From Craspedostauros australis (Eukaryota > Bacillariophyta > Bacillariophyceae > Mastogloiales > Achnanthaceae): a stretch of 64,000 bases of DNA. Both the position numbers and the translations under genes were made by a program. Shown in pieces: positions 19,575 through 29,397 of the stretch (position 1 is its first letter; each line of letters begins with the position of its first letter). Under the pieces are notes generated by a model. That model saw only the letters and a program-made list of their open reading frames with translations, was not told the origin of the DNA and ran no database searches. The stretch lies in the NCBI GenBank assembly GCA_026770025.1, contig JAMXDE010000058.1, forward strand, positions 326,180 through 390,179, in the 5' to 3' direction.

Positions 19575-19579
19575 GATGT
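19575..19579 (+). repeat. target-site duplication GATGT (right)
   Basis: Second copy of the 5-base target, directly after the final LTR base. Confidence 0.95.
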
Positions 19580-19815
19580 CAACGGTCGGGAGATGGGTAT
19601 TTTTGGTCGTTTGTTGGAGGCCGAAATTGTCGGACGTGTGGATGTGTGGATGCATGAATGTGGGTGGATACGTGGATGGATGAAATGTTGACGATCAACG
19701 AATGGCGGGGAGGTTTGCGTCGTCATCATGGACGGTTGCGTTGTTGATTTTGGGATGGTGGGTGTTGGATGTTGGTCTTCAGCGTCGCTGGTTGGTGGTT
19801 GGGATCGAAAGTGGC
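19575..19815 (+). repeat. left arm of large inverted repeat (inner part)
   Basis: Continuation of the left arm beyond the retrotransposon; inverse of about 22720-22962. Near-identical up to about 19780, then visibly diverged (about 85 percent by eye) to about 19813, where homology ends. Confidence 0.9.
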
Positions 19816-20413
19816 GCTGTACGGTTGCGCGATGCAGGGTTTCGGACATCGCCCTTGTGGCATGACTCGGTTTGTCGTTGGATTGGCGGTCAGCGGCGTC
19901 CATGTTGTTTTCTTGACGCTTTTGCTAGGTTGCGCTTGTATAACCGGACGTCCAGTCTACTCTACTCGCTGTGTCATCTTCAGCGCGAGACAGGTGGAAG
20001 AAGGTGAAGACGTCAAGCACATGACGAGCGTTTTGAGCTGCTGCCACAGGCTACTAGTGCAGCCCAGAGAAGGTCCTACATCGGCGTAGGATCGCGACAA
20101 ACAATAGTGGAGTGGTATGGTTGTTGTGTCTAGTGTTACAGTAGTTGATGTCGGTCGCCATCATCGGAGAAAAGGAATGCATGTAGAGTGGTGTTGACGA
20201 ACGAATGGTGGCCGGAGAAAACGGAGAGCACTCTATGTGCTTCTGACAGCGCTATCCGGTATCTCTTGTATCAGCCTTGGCCACGCAAGGCCTTGCTCGA
20301 TGATCCACACGAGAAGGACTCATTCAGAGGCGTTGCTTCTGCGATTGCAAAGAGCAGTAGAGTAGGTGGTATGGTACCGGGCTTGTTTGATTTGTTCGTA
20401 TCACCTGGTCACT
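19816..20413. other. palindrome spacer, no gene seen
   Basis: 3' flank of gene C. Short frames only; no recognisable product, RNA or repeat. Confidence 0.4.
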
Positions 20414-22504
20414 CTACCTGGATTCACCAGCACAAGTGGAGTTCTGACCGAAAACGTTGCACACACCATCGCCGATGGGGCGGTCAGCGTAGGCACAGGC
20501 ATACGATCCATTCTCGTATTCCTCTGGCTTTGGGTTTGTGAAGTAGTTGCAAGAGCCACTTCCGACGTCGTAAGCGACCTCGTAGCAGTTGGATCCGGCT
20601 GGGTCATCACCATTGCAGGAATTTGTTCCGATGTTACCCTTTGCGTATGTGCACGCGAAGCGTCCGTTGCAGCTGGATGGGCCAACCTTTCGGTTCTCGC
20701 CGACGTATGGGCAGGCTGCGAACCCATTGCAGCTGTTCTCTTCGACCACCACTCCTGGGTACAGTGCGTAGCATCCGTAGACACCATTGCAAGATCCTTG
20801 GCAGACAGTGGCGATACCCTTCCAATAGCAACTGTTTTGGCCTTCGCTGCAGCAGCCCTTCTCTTCGTCAGCGCACCACTGCGCAACGCTCTCAAACGTT
20901 CCAGTGTAGCAGATCATGGAGTCGTGATGGGTCGGTGGGGTTTCCACGACAGTTTGGTTGTTGGCGAGAAGACCCGTATCTGTGGGTGCGGCAGTTGGTC
21001 CGTATGTCGGTTTGTCCGTCGCCACGTATGCTGTTCCATCAGTTGTGATCACGACATCCTCGGTCAAATCAGCTTCACCCGTAGATCCCCCCGTTTGGTC
21101 GGATGTTGGCGCTCCTGTTGGAGGAACTGTTGGATACGACGTTGGGCCTGTGGATGGCTTCGACGTTGGCAAAGATGTTGGGCGCACTGTTGGATGCGCA
21201 GTTGGGTGTACCGTTGGGTGGACGGTTGGCTGGACTGTAGGGTGCGCCGTTGGATGCACAGTTGGGTGTACCGTTGGGTGTACCGTTGGATGCACAGTTG
21301 GGTGTGCCGTTGGGTGTGCCGTTGGCTGGACTGTTGGATAGGTCGTCGGTCGCCTCGTAGCTCGCGATGTTGGAGATGCAGTGGGGAATGAGGTAGAGAA
21401 TCCAGTTGGGCTCGCTGTCGGGACCGACGTTGGCTTTCCTGTACTCATCACCTTCGTAGGTGACACGGTTGGGAATGATGTTGGTGGTGCTGATCGGACC
21501 GTGGAAGGTGATGCAGTCGGCCATCCAATGGGTGATCCAGTGGGTGACGGAGTTGGCGACCGTGTTGGAGACGCTGTTGGGAAAGATGTTGCTCTTGCGT
21601 TGGTTGGCGCTGCTGTTGGCTGAGTGGTTGGGCGCGAGGTTGGGCTTGCGGTTGGACTTGCGGTTGGACTTGCGGTTGGGAAGGAAGTTGGGAACGCAGT
21701 CGCCCGTCTGGTTGGAGCACTTGTTGGTGCTACGGTTGGGCTGTTGGTCGGGAAGCTGGTCTTGACGGTGGCTGAGGGAGCTGCCGTTGGGTTTTCTGTT
21801 GAGGTGCTGACAGATGGATCGTCGATCTGTGCAGATTCGTCCACCGGATCATCGACTGATTCAGCGCTCTCATTCGGGAGCGGTATGTCTGCTGCTTCAT
21901 CCATTGGTTCCGCTACGGGACCAGTTGGCAAAGCACTTGGTACAGATGTCGGTTCCGAGGTTGGTGTTGAATTAGATGGTGTGCCTGGTGTCGCACTTGG
22001 TGATTCAGTTGGTGACATGGTCATCGTCGCACTTTCCGTCGTAGGAGTTGTGTCTTCATCTGACGTATTTGAGGTATCGCCACGCTTGATGTCATCTTCC
22101 GTGCTCTTTAGACATTCCGTCAGCTCTTCGGCGGTCATCTGGGTTTCGTCACATGTGACGTTGGGCTTCTTGAATGCCTTCGATGCTTTGGGAGACTTGC
22201 TGGACTTGGCCAACTTTCTTGTCCACTGATCGTGCTTCTTCACTAGTCGTCGTGGCCCGTCGCCACCGAGAAGTCTTGCTGCATTGGCAGTGATGGATGA
22301 ATCCACGTCGCTTCCTCCGCGAACATGGATGGTTCTGTCGCTGCCATCATTAGCGACTCGCAGTTGTCGGTTTGGTGTGTCGGAATCGACTTCAGCTGAC
22401 AAACCTTGACGTTGCCGACCATCCTCGAGGCCATTCGCAATGGCGATCACCGCTGTGTTCGTCAGCAGGACTGTGAGGAGGCTTGGTTGGAATTTGAGGT
22501 TCAT
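20414..22504 (-). CDS. secreted Pro-Thr / Cys-rich protein C with pentalysine-type cluster
   Basis: 696 residues. Signal peptide MNLKFQPSLLTVLLTNTAVI resembles those of A and B. Lysines at 97, 100, 103, 106, 109 and 112 are spaced exactly three apart in a Ser/Ala-rich setting (KSSKSPKASKAFKK), matching the KXXKXXKXXKXXK pentalysine cluster reported for silaffins. Next come acidic/Ser-Thr regions, about 220 residues of xPT repeats (250-470) including some 14 four-residue PTVH/PTAH units, and a C-terminal Cys-rich domain (531-696) with SCNG boxes and paired Cys about every 20 residues. Sits alone in the palindrome spacer. Best guess: secreted wall or silica-associated protein; biochemical role unproven. 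Confidence 0.88.
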   Translation of the reverse strand: MNLKFQPSLLTVLLTNTAVIAIANGLEDGRQRQGLSAEVDSDTPNRQLRVANDGSDRTIHVRGGSDVDSSITANAARLLGGDGPRRLVKKHDQWTRKLAKSSKSPKASKAFKKPNVTCDETQMTAEELTECLKSTEDDIKRGDTSNTSDEDTTPTTESATMTMSPTESPSATPGTPSNSTPTSEPTSVPSALPTGPVAEPMDEAADIPLPNESAESVDDPVDESAQIDDPSVSTSTENPTAAPSATVKTSFPTNSPTVAPTSAPTRRATAFPTSFPTASPTASPTASPTSRPTTQPTAAPTNARATSFPTASPTRSPTPSPTGSPIGWPTASPSTVRSAPPTSFPTVSPTKVMSTGKPTSVPTASPTGFSTSFPTASPTSRATRRPTTYPTVQPTAHPTAHPTVHPTVHPTVHPTVHPTAHPTVQPTVHPTVHPTAHPTVRPTSLPTSKPSTGPTSYPTVPPTGAPTSDQTGGSTGEADLTEDVVITTDGTAYVATDKPTYGPTAAPTDTGLLANNQTVVETPPTHHDSMICYTGTFESVAQWCADEEKGCCSEGQNSCYWKGIATVCQGSCNGVYGCYALYPGVVVEENSCNGFAACPYVGENRKVGPSSCNGRFACTYAKGNIGTNSCNGDDPAGSNCYEVAYDVGSGSCNYFTNPKPEEYENGSYACAYADRPIGDGVCNVFGQNSTCAGESR

Positions 22505-22719
22505 GATGGTTCACCTGTTTGGTTGACGACGTGCCGTGCGACGATGTTGGCGTGCGGACTTGTTGACCTGGGAAGAATGGTAGTGAGGTTGAATGAGCGT
22601 GGTTTGTAGTGGGAATGTGTTTGTGTTCGGAAGCGTTGTAGAATGGTGTTTATGCATACAGTGACTGTCGACTGAGAGAGCTTTTGTATTGTGGGCGGAC
22701 AATCCCAGTCCCCGCTCCT
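22505..22719 (-). promoter_or_regulatory. upstream region of gene C
   Basis: Between the gene C start and the right palindrome arm. No motif shared with the A/B divergent promoter was recognised. Confidence 0.4.
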
Positions 22720-22964
22720 TCATTGCCACTTTCAATTCCAACCACCATCCAACGACGCAGAAGACCAACATCCAACACCCACCATCCCAAAATCAACAAC
22801 GCAACCGTCCATGATGACGACGCAAACCTCCCCGCCATTCGTTGATCGTCAACATTTCATCCATCCACGTATCCACCCACATTCATGCATCCACACATCC
22901 ACACATCGACAATTTCGGCCTCCAACAAACGACCAAAAATACCCATCTCCCGACCGTTGACATC

Positions 22965-23722
22965 TCATCTTTCCACCAAACCAACAACACAACTTCCACA
23001 ATTCGGGACAAAACATGATGTCACGGATACCCGGCTGGCGCGACTCGGCCAAAATTGTGTCTCAAACGGTCACAAGGGAGAAAGAAGAAAGGAAGGAAGA
23101 GGGAAACCGTTCCGAAACCGTTCCGAAACCTGTCGAAGCCCACCGAAGTACAACGAATTAGTCTGATGTAGAGTACTTCTAAGTACTCCAACGAGTCGTA
23201 TGTGTCATGTTTAACGTCTTTAACGTCTGAGTTGTTTGAGTTGTTCGAGATGACAAACCATGACTGGATGGGTTGATTCAGTCACTACCATACTCACGAA
23301 CAGAAGAATGTCAAACACTCACAGAAATGGCACCAAACCAATGAACGAACAAGATGAAGCTGGGAGGGATCCGACCAAAGAATGCGATGATCAGGCGATC
23401 GGGCGATCGAACGAGGATGATGAAGATGCTGGTGATGATGATGGTGATGGTGATGACGATGATGCTGACGATGATGCTGACGATGACGGCAAAGATGATA
23501 TGAGAAACACGACAAAAGAGATATGATACTGGTGGTGTATTCTAAAGTACAGATGCCTAGCTATGGATGTCGGATGCGCATGATGCGCATGATGCGTGTG
23601 GTGTGCAGGATGAAATCCTGATGATCATGGTGATGACATTGGCGGCGCTATTTGTGCGGCGCATCCAAGTGCAGCGTATCAACGTGCAGCCTATTGTCAA
23701 TGTGTGATGCAACACAATGCAT
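22965..23722. other. 3' flank of right-arm gene B, no gene seen
   Basis: Mirror of 9662-10420, including the GAT/GAC simple repeat (about 23415-23480) and the GAGTAC inverted repeat near 23168. The 88-residue poly-Asp frame here is not regarded as a gene. Confidence 0.5.
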
Positions 23723-25912
23723 CTATTCACCACTTGGTCTCGGTGTACCAACACACGTCGAGTCTCTGAAGAACACGTTGCACTGGTTGTTGCCGATCTC
23801 ATCATCGGCATACAGACATGCGTACGATCCACCCGGATAGTTGCGAGGATTCTCGTAGAAGTTGCAGGAGTTGTCGCCGATGGCCTCGTCGGCCTGGTAA
23901 CAGTTGGATCCTGCTGGGTATCCGCCGTTGCAAGAGCCATCGCCGATGCTTCCGTTGGCCAGCATGCAGGCGTGACGACCGTTGCAGGAGTCCATGCCGA
24001 CGTCGGCGCCTTCGCCGAGGTACTTGCATGCCGAGTATCCTGTGCACGACTTCTCCTCAATCAGAGCTCCCTCGTTGATGCTGTAGCATGCGGACATGCC
24101 GTTGCACGATCCTTCGCACACGGTGGCGACGCCCTCCCACCAGCAGCTGTATGCTCCGTTGGAGCAGCAGTTCATGCCCTCGTTGTCACACCACTCGTAC
24201 ACATCCTTGTATGTTCCGATGTAGCACGTGGATCGCAGTGGAGCGGCGGATGGGGTCGACGATGGGTTGGTGCTCGGTGTGATGGTGGGTGTGGTGGTTG
24301 GCATGGATGTCGGCATGACGCTGGGCGATCGTGTTGGGTGGCTGGTTGGAGCGCTTGGTCTTGATGTGGGCATCCATGTTGGTGCGAAGGAGGCCGTTGG
24401 TTTGAAGGTGGGTGAGGTGGTGGGGAATGCTGTGGGTGACAGGTTGGTTGGTGCGGGTGTGGATGGAGCGGGCGTTGTTGGTGCGCTGGTGGATGGTTCC
24501 TCGGTCTCTTCCTCCATGTCCTCCTCCATGTCTTCATCGATGGCCTCATCGATAGCCTCATCGAGTGCGTCGTTGATTTCAGCTTCCTCATCGACGATAG
24601 GTGGGATGTCGACTGGTTCTTGAGGCTGAGCTGGTTCAGTTGGCTGTGGTTGGTCGGCGTTGGTGTCGTCCTCTTCGACTGGGAGTGGTGCACTTTCGAC
24701 GGGTGCAGCCTCAGTGGCTGGTGGATTGTTGTCGGCTTCCTTCTTGTCGACCTTCTTGTCGTCCTTGTTCTTGCTACCCTTGTCCTTGTTGTCCTTGTTG
24801 TCCTTGTTGTCCTTGTTCTTCTCTTTCTCATCCTTGTCCTTCTTGTTGTCCTTGTTGTCTTTGTCCGTTTTCTTCTTTTCATCCTTCTCCTTCTCTTTCT
24901 TCTCATCCTTGTTCTTCTCCTTCCCATCCTTGCCCTTGTCATTGTCATCGCCATCGTATTCGTTGCTCTGTGGCTGCCCAAGATTGGCGCTCTCGTCGAC
25001 CATGTCCTTTCCATCCTTGCCATCCTTCTTGTCCTTCTTGTCTTCGCCGCTGTTCTCGTCCTTGTTCTTGTTCTTGGACTTGCCCTTCTCCTTGCCCTTG
25101 TCGCCATCCTTGTTGTGATGCTTCTTTGGCTTGTTGCTGCCGTTGCTGGTCATCTCCTCGGCTTTCTCCTCGGCCTTGACCTTCACCTCCTCCACCTTCT
25201 CCTTCGTCTTGTCCTTCGTCTTGTCCTTCACCTTGTCCTTCGCCTTGCCCTTGTTCTTGCCCTTGTTCTCCTCGCGATGAGCCTGGATCTTCTGTGTCAT
25301 GAACATGGTGTTGGCCTCTGGTCCCGTCTCCATGGGCTTTGGGATGTTGGATGGGTTGGAGTTCCTGGCGAGCTGATTCTGTCCGATGACGGTCTCTCCA
25401 CATCGTCGAGGGACGACGTGTGTCTCACCTGGCTTGAGCATGCGACCACATCCGTCTCTTTGATCTCTTGGCATGCCTCTGTGGTTGGCATCGTACTCGT
25501 CGTTGTGGTCGTTGACATCGTTGTTGCGTCTTCTGAGGTTTCGCTCGTTGGTGGCGAGTCGTCCGACGTTGGTGAGGATGGTGTCTCTGTCGGTTCCTCC
25601 CAGCATCGTCGATGATGACGTAGATGTGGATGTGGTTGATGTGGATGTGGATGTCGATGTGGATGTGACAGTGGCTGGCTTGTTGTGAGAGTGATGGGCA
25701 TTGTCCATCATTGATGCAGCATGTTGAAGGTTGACAGTGGCTGTGTTGATCTGTTCTTCGTCGATGATGAAGTCATCTTCGTTTCGGTTGTGATCAGGGT
25801 CATGTGTGGCATCCGTGACATCCGTGACATCCGTGACATCATTGGCGATGTGTGCAGCTGCGGATGCGCTGAAGATGAGCGAGAGGACGCTTTGTTGTAT
25901 CTTGAGGTTCAT
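23723..25912 (-). CDS. secreted Lys/Asp-rich, Cys-rich protein B (right copy)
   Basis: 729 residues; its translation matches the left copy at 7400 except for eight fewer DNK units (three here). Same order: signal peptide, Thr/Ser run, Lys/Asp polyampholyte, acidic stretch, xPTxxPT repeats and C-terminal Cys-rich domain. Even with three units, KNKDNKDNKDNKDK keeps five lysines at three-residue spacing. Divergent from right-arm gene A. Near-perfect identity to its partner implies either a young duplication or continuing gene conversion across the palindrome. Confidence 0.88.
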   Translation of the reverse strand: MNLKIQQSVLSLIFSASAAAHIANDVTDVTDVTDATHDPDHNRNEDDFIIDEEQINTATVNLQHAASMMDNAHHSHNKPATVTSTSTSTSTSTTSTSTSSSTMLGGTDRDTILTNVGRLATNERNLRRRNNDVNDHNDEYDANHRGMPRDQRDGCGRMLKPGETHVVPRRCGETVIGQNQLARNSNPSNIPKPMETGPEANTMFMTQKIQAHREENKGKNKGKAKDKVKDKTKDKTKEKVEEVKVKAEEKAEEMTSNGSNKPKKHHNKDGDKGKEKGKSKNKNKDENSGEDKKDKKDGKDGKDMVDESANLGQPQSNEYDGDDNDKGKDGKEKNKDEKKEKEKDEKKKTDKDNKDNKKDKDEKEKNKDNKDNKDNKDKGSKNKDDKKVDKKEADNNPPATEAAPVESAPLPVEEDDTNADQPQPTEPAQPQEPVDIPPIVDEEAEINDALDEAIDEAIDEDMEEDMEEETEEPSTSAPTTPAPSTPAPTNLSPTAFPTTSPTFKPTASFAPTWMPTSRPSAPTSHPTRSPSVMPTSMPTTTPTITPSTNPSSTPSAAPLRSTCYIGTYKDVYEWCDNEGMNCCSNGAYSCWWEGVATVCEGSCNGMSACYSINEGALIEEKSCTGYSACKYLGEGADVGMDSCNGRHACMLANGSIGDGSCNGGYPAGSNCYQADEAIGDNSCNFYENPRNYPGGSYACLYADDEIGNNQCNVFFRDSTCVGTPRPSGE
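24785..24811 (-). repeat. 9-base coding tandem repeat, 3 units
   Basis: Three units (CTTGTTGTC on the plus strand) encoding (DNK)3, versus 11 in the left copy. Confidence 0.95.
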
Positions 25913-27201
25913 TTTGTGTTGTGTGCTGTATTGTGTGCTGTCTTGTGTGTGTTGTCTCGTCTTGTGTGTTGGTTTCCAATGCAGATTGAGGTTGGAGATG
26001 AAGTTGTGTTGACGTTGATGTTGATGTTGATGTTGGTATTATGAGATGAAGATGCTGTTGGTTGGTTGGTTGAGTGATGATAATGATGATGCTGTTGTGT
26101 TGTTGTTGCTGCATGACTATGAATTCTCACGTAGTCATGTTTGATGTTGTGATTTAGAGCACTCTCCTCGACATACTCTTGGAGCACTCTATCCATCATC
26201 CTCGTGAGGTTATCTCCATTTGGTGAGCATGATCCCAAATGATCGACGTCAAACAAGGATCTTCCTTCGGATGGATACCATCAATCGCTATGCCAACACC
26301 CATGGCAGTGATGGTAGCCATGACAGTAACAGTAATAATGACGGTGGTGGTGGTACTTGTACTTGTAGTTGTGGTCGTGGTTGTGGTTGGAGGAAGAGAC
26401 GTTGGATGTCGAAATTGGCAAACGAATGGGCGAAATTGGTCTTATTGTTGGCCAAAAAGTGAGGTGTTTCGTTTGTGCTTGTTGTTGTATGTTGTTGTAT
26501 GTTGATGATAACATCCACGATAACGGTCGGCACTTGTGAAGGTGGTGTGGAAGCGTTGTGTTTGTTGTTTTGGATTTCGTGTGCGTGTTGGTGTGTGTTG
26601 TTGTGTGTTGGTTTGGATTGTCTTCTCAACGGTCACAGAATTGGCGCCAGATCGCCGAAATCGGTCGCCTGACAACACCCCTCCAACAAGATGCCAACGA
26701 CCATCACCGAGCCAGCCCACATTCAAATATCAAGTCTTGATCACATTTTTGGTGTTCTTTTGGCACACTCTTCCTTCTTCTCATGTTTCTGTTCATGTTC
26801 CTCTATGCACTCGTCTGTTTGCTTCTCACCATGTTCTCTTCCAGCTTTTCGTCGAGCCTCATCCAAATGTTCAAGGTCAACGACTCCACACCATCCTCGA
26901 CTCTACCACACTCATCTTTGCTCTCTGTGATGTGTCCTCATGATGTCACCATCACACCTATCATTCCATCTGTTGGTCGTGGATGTCAGTTGTGGTGTGT
27001 ATTTTTCAGTTGATGATGTTTGAGTGGTGTTGGTAGTATTACATTATCGTTTCGACCAAACGAGACCTTGAGTCATCGTCCTCTTCCTCTTTCTCACAAT
27101 CCGTCAATCACAATCCATCAATCACAATTCACCAATCATCGATCACCAACAACTCACAACAGCAACAACCCACAACAATCCACAGTATCAACACCAGCAC
27201 C
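25913..27201. promoter_or_regulatory. divergent promoter region of genes B and A (right arm)
   Basis: Mirror of 6111-7399. Short frames on both strands match exactly between the arms, showing that this non-coding DNA is as conserved as the coding parts. Confidence 0.6.
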
Positions 27202-28809
27202 ATGCAACTCAAGTTCCAACCAGGATTCCTCGTTGTCCTCTTGGGCAATGCCGCCGTCTCTGTTCTCGCCAAGGATGCCACTCAATCTCATGCACAGACG
27301 CATGAACAGATGCATGCACAGACTCAGGTGCAAGCACAAGACGATGAGAAGAAGCAGTACATGGTTGGCAGCACAGGCGAGGTCCAACAAATCCACCAGA
27401 CTCAACAGGAGAAGGAAGGACAGCAACAACCACAACAAGCGATCGCCACTGAGACGCAGGATGCTGCCAACATCAACAACATCAACACCATCCATCAACC
27501 CATCGACTTGTCAGATGAGGCAGGCGCCATGAAGGCCAGTATCAAGTCAGGTGCAGAGATGGCAGATGCCGGACGATTGGGAAGCTACAATGAAGGTGAC
27601 GACGAGCACATGATCGTACAGAGCGCCCGCCGCAGCAATCGTGTGACTGGACATGGCACTGTGCGTGGAGTGCAGGCATCGAAGCTGAGTGTCGATCCCA
27701 CCACGGTCAACCGCAATCTGAAGAAGAAGAAGGGTAAGGGCAAGGGTAAGGGGAAGACGACTGGTGGCAAGAAGGGAGATGCAAGTGATAGCTCCAGCAA
27801 AGAGGATGGCAAGGGCAAGAAGGGAGGCGATGGACCAGGTGACGGACCAGGCGACGATCCAGAAGATGGTTCTGAAGAGTCCGCGACACTTCCAGATGAC
27901 GCCACAGCGGACACCGTCGATGACACAGATGGTACCGATGGCAGTGGTGAAGATGCCGTCGTCACTACCACCCCTACAACCACCACCGTCGCTGCAACCA
28001 CGACCACAGCTGCAACAGAGGATGCCAATCCAGCAGATGACAACTCCTCACTCGAGTCAGATGTGAAGGCGATTGTCCCAGGTGAGGATGACCGAGTCAC
28101 CACCACCACCACAGCTGCCACAACAACAGCAGCCGCCACAACCACAACAGCAGCAGCCACAACAACAACCACAACTACAGGTGCCACCACCACCGCATCG
28201 GCCGGTGTCCCCGACTTGTCTCCAACTGGCTTCCCCATATCCTTCCCAACCATGTCCCCCACACTGTCTCCAACCGCCTCATTGGGACCAACGGACTCAC
28301 CCATCCGATCAACGTGCGTGACGGGAACCTACGACTACGTCGCGAACTGGTGCGTGGAGGAGGGGATGGAGTGCTGCGATCTTGGATCGAGCAGCTGCTA
28401 CTGGGAAGGCACGGTGACTGTGTGCCGTGGATCGTGCAACGGTCTGGCCTCGTGCGACAAGGTGTCGGCCGGCATCCTGATCGAGGAGGACTCGTGCACT
28501 GGATACGCCGCATGCCAGGGCCTCGGAGTCGATGCGGATGTCGGCTTGGGATCCTGCAATGGTCGGTACGCGTGCGGCCTTGCGAACGGTCCCATCGGCG
28601 ATGGATCGTGCAATGGCGGATACCCCGCCGGATCCAACTGTTACGAGGTGGATCTTGGTGTTGGTGACAACTCTTGCAACTACTACGGGAATCCCAGCAA
28701 CTATCCTGCTGGATCGTACGCATGCTTGTATGCCGATACCTTCATCGACAATGATCGATGCAACGTATTCTTTGGTGATGCGAGCTGCGTTGGTACTCCT
28801 CGCGGATGA
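27202..28809 (+). CDS. secreted Pro-Thr / Cys-rich protein A (right copy)
   Basis: 535 residues. The first 170 residues, including the signal peptide, match the left copy; after the basic patch (KKKKGKGKGKGK) the copies part: this one lacks about 58 residues, has a shorter acidic region and fewer PT repeats, and differs at scattered sites such as SCDKV for SCNAV in the Cys-rich domain. All 18 Cys of that domain are kept. Homology between the arms ends about 17 bases past the stop codon. Role as for the left copy: secreted, probably extracellular matrix or wall. Confidence 0.87.
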   Translation: MQLKFQPGFLVVLLGNAAVSVLAKDATQSHAQTHEQMHAQTQVQAQDDEKKQYMVGSTGEVQQIHQTQQEKEGQQQPQQAIATETQDAANINNINTIHQPIDLSDEAGAMKASIKSGAEMADAGRLGSYNEGDDEHMIVQSARRSNRVTGHGTVRGVQASKLSVDPTTVNRNLKKKKGKGKGKGKTTGGKKGDASDSSSKEDGKGKKGGDGPGDGPGDDPEDGSEESATLPDDATADTVDDTDGTDGSGEDAVVTTTPTTTTVAATTTTAATEDANPADDNSSLESDVKAIVPGEDDRVTTTTTAATTTAAATTTTAAATTTTTTTGATTTASAGVPDLSPTGFPISFPTMSPTLSPTASLGPTDSPIRSTCVTGTYDYVANWCVEEGMECCDLGSSSCYWEGTVTVCRGSCNGLASCDKVSAGILIEEDSCTGYAACQGLGVDADVGLGSCNGRYACGLANGPIGDGSCNGGYPAGSNCYEVDLGVGDNSCNYYGNPSNYPAGSYACLYADTFIDNDRCNVFFGDASCVGTPRG

Positions 28810-28826
28810 GGCCATGAAGCGCACAA

Positions 28827-29397
28827 CAAATCGATGGATGCCTCGACTGCGGGAGATCAAGAAGAAGATCACACAGTCATCAACATCATTGAAATACTCT
28901 CCTCTGGTGTGCTCGATTTCTATCACGTATAACTACATGTAACAACTTAGGATTACGATACCACACAAATACCCGCTTGCGTTCCAACCATCTGCTGCGT
29001 TGCCATCGTCCTGATCGACCACGAGCGGTCTCGTCTCACAAACCACACATCAAACCGTTGCGCCAGTTGTGAACCGTTTCTGTGGAGAACCCAAATTTCT
29101 TGACGAAACGGCTTTCCGGGACTGAAAAATGGCGTGAATCAAGAGTGCCAAAATCAATGGTGGGGAATGATCTTGTGGTCAAGAAAGAGGCAGCGGCAAT
29201 GATCCCTGTTGTTGCAGTTCTCATCTCTCTGTTGAGTCGAGTTGAGTTGAGTTGGGTGCCGTCGGTCTGATGATCCACATCCGTTCGCGTCTCTGGGACG
29301 CCTCAATCACAACGCAGCTCTACTCACTCTATTCCATACTGCATCCCTACCAAAGGAATAGATAGGAAGAATAGCAGAATAAGATAAGAAGAAGAGG
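28827..29397 (+). promoter_or_regulatory. upstream region of the alpha-NAC gene
   Basis: No gene seen. Contains the second GAAAAATGGCG and a pyrimidine-rich stretch before the start. Confidence 0.4.
29124..29134 (+). promoter_or_regulatory. GAAAAATGGCG motif, copy 2
   Basis: Exact 11-mer in ACTGAAAAATGGCGTGAATC, 264 bases before the alpha-NAC start codon. Confidence 0.5.

Larger units (their letters stand above)
22720..28826 (-). repeat. right arm of large inverted repeat
   Basis: Inverse of 4285-10424 plus 19575-19815, carrying B then A in mirrored order. It holds the unoccupied retrotransposon target (ACATC at 22960-22964). Arm length is about 6.1 kb; the left arm is longer by one insertion in A and eight 9-base units in B. 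Confidence 0.93.

Noticed and set aside
20366-21391. 341-codon plus frame rich in Cys/Trp/Arg
   Set aside because: Antisense shadow of the PT-repeat and Cys-rich parts of gene C.
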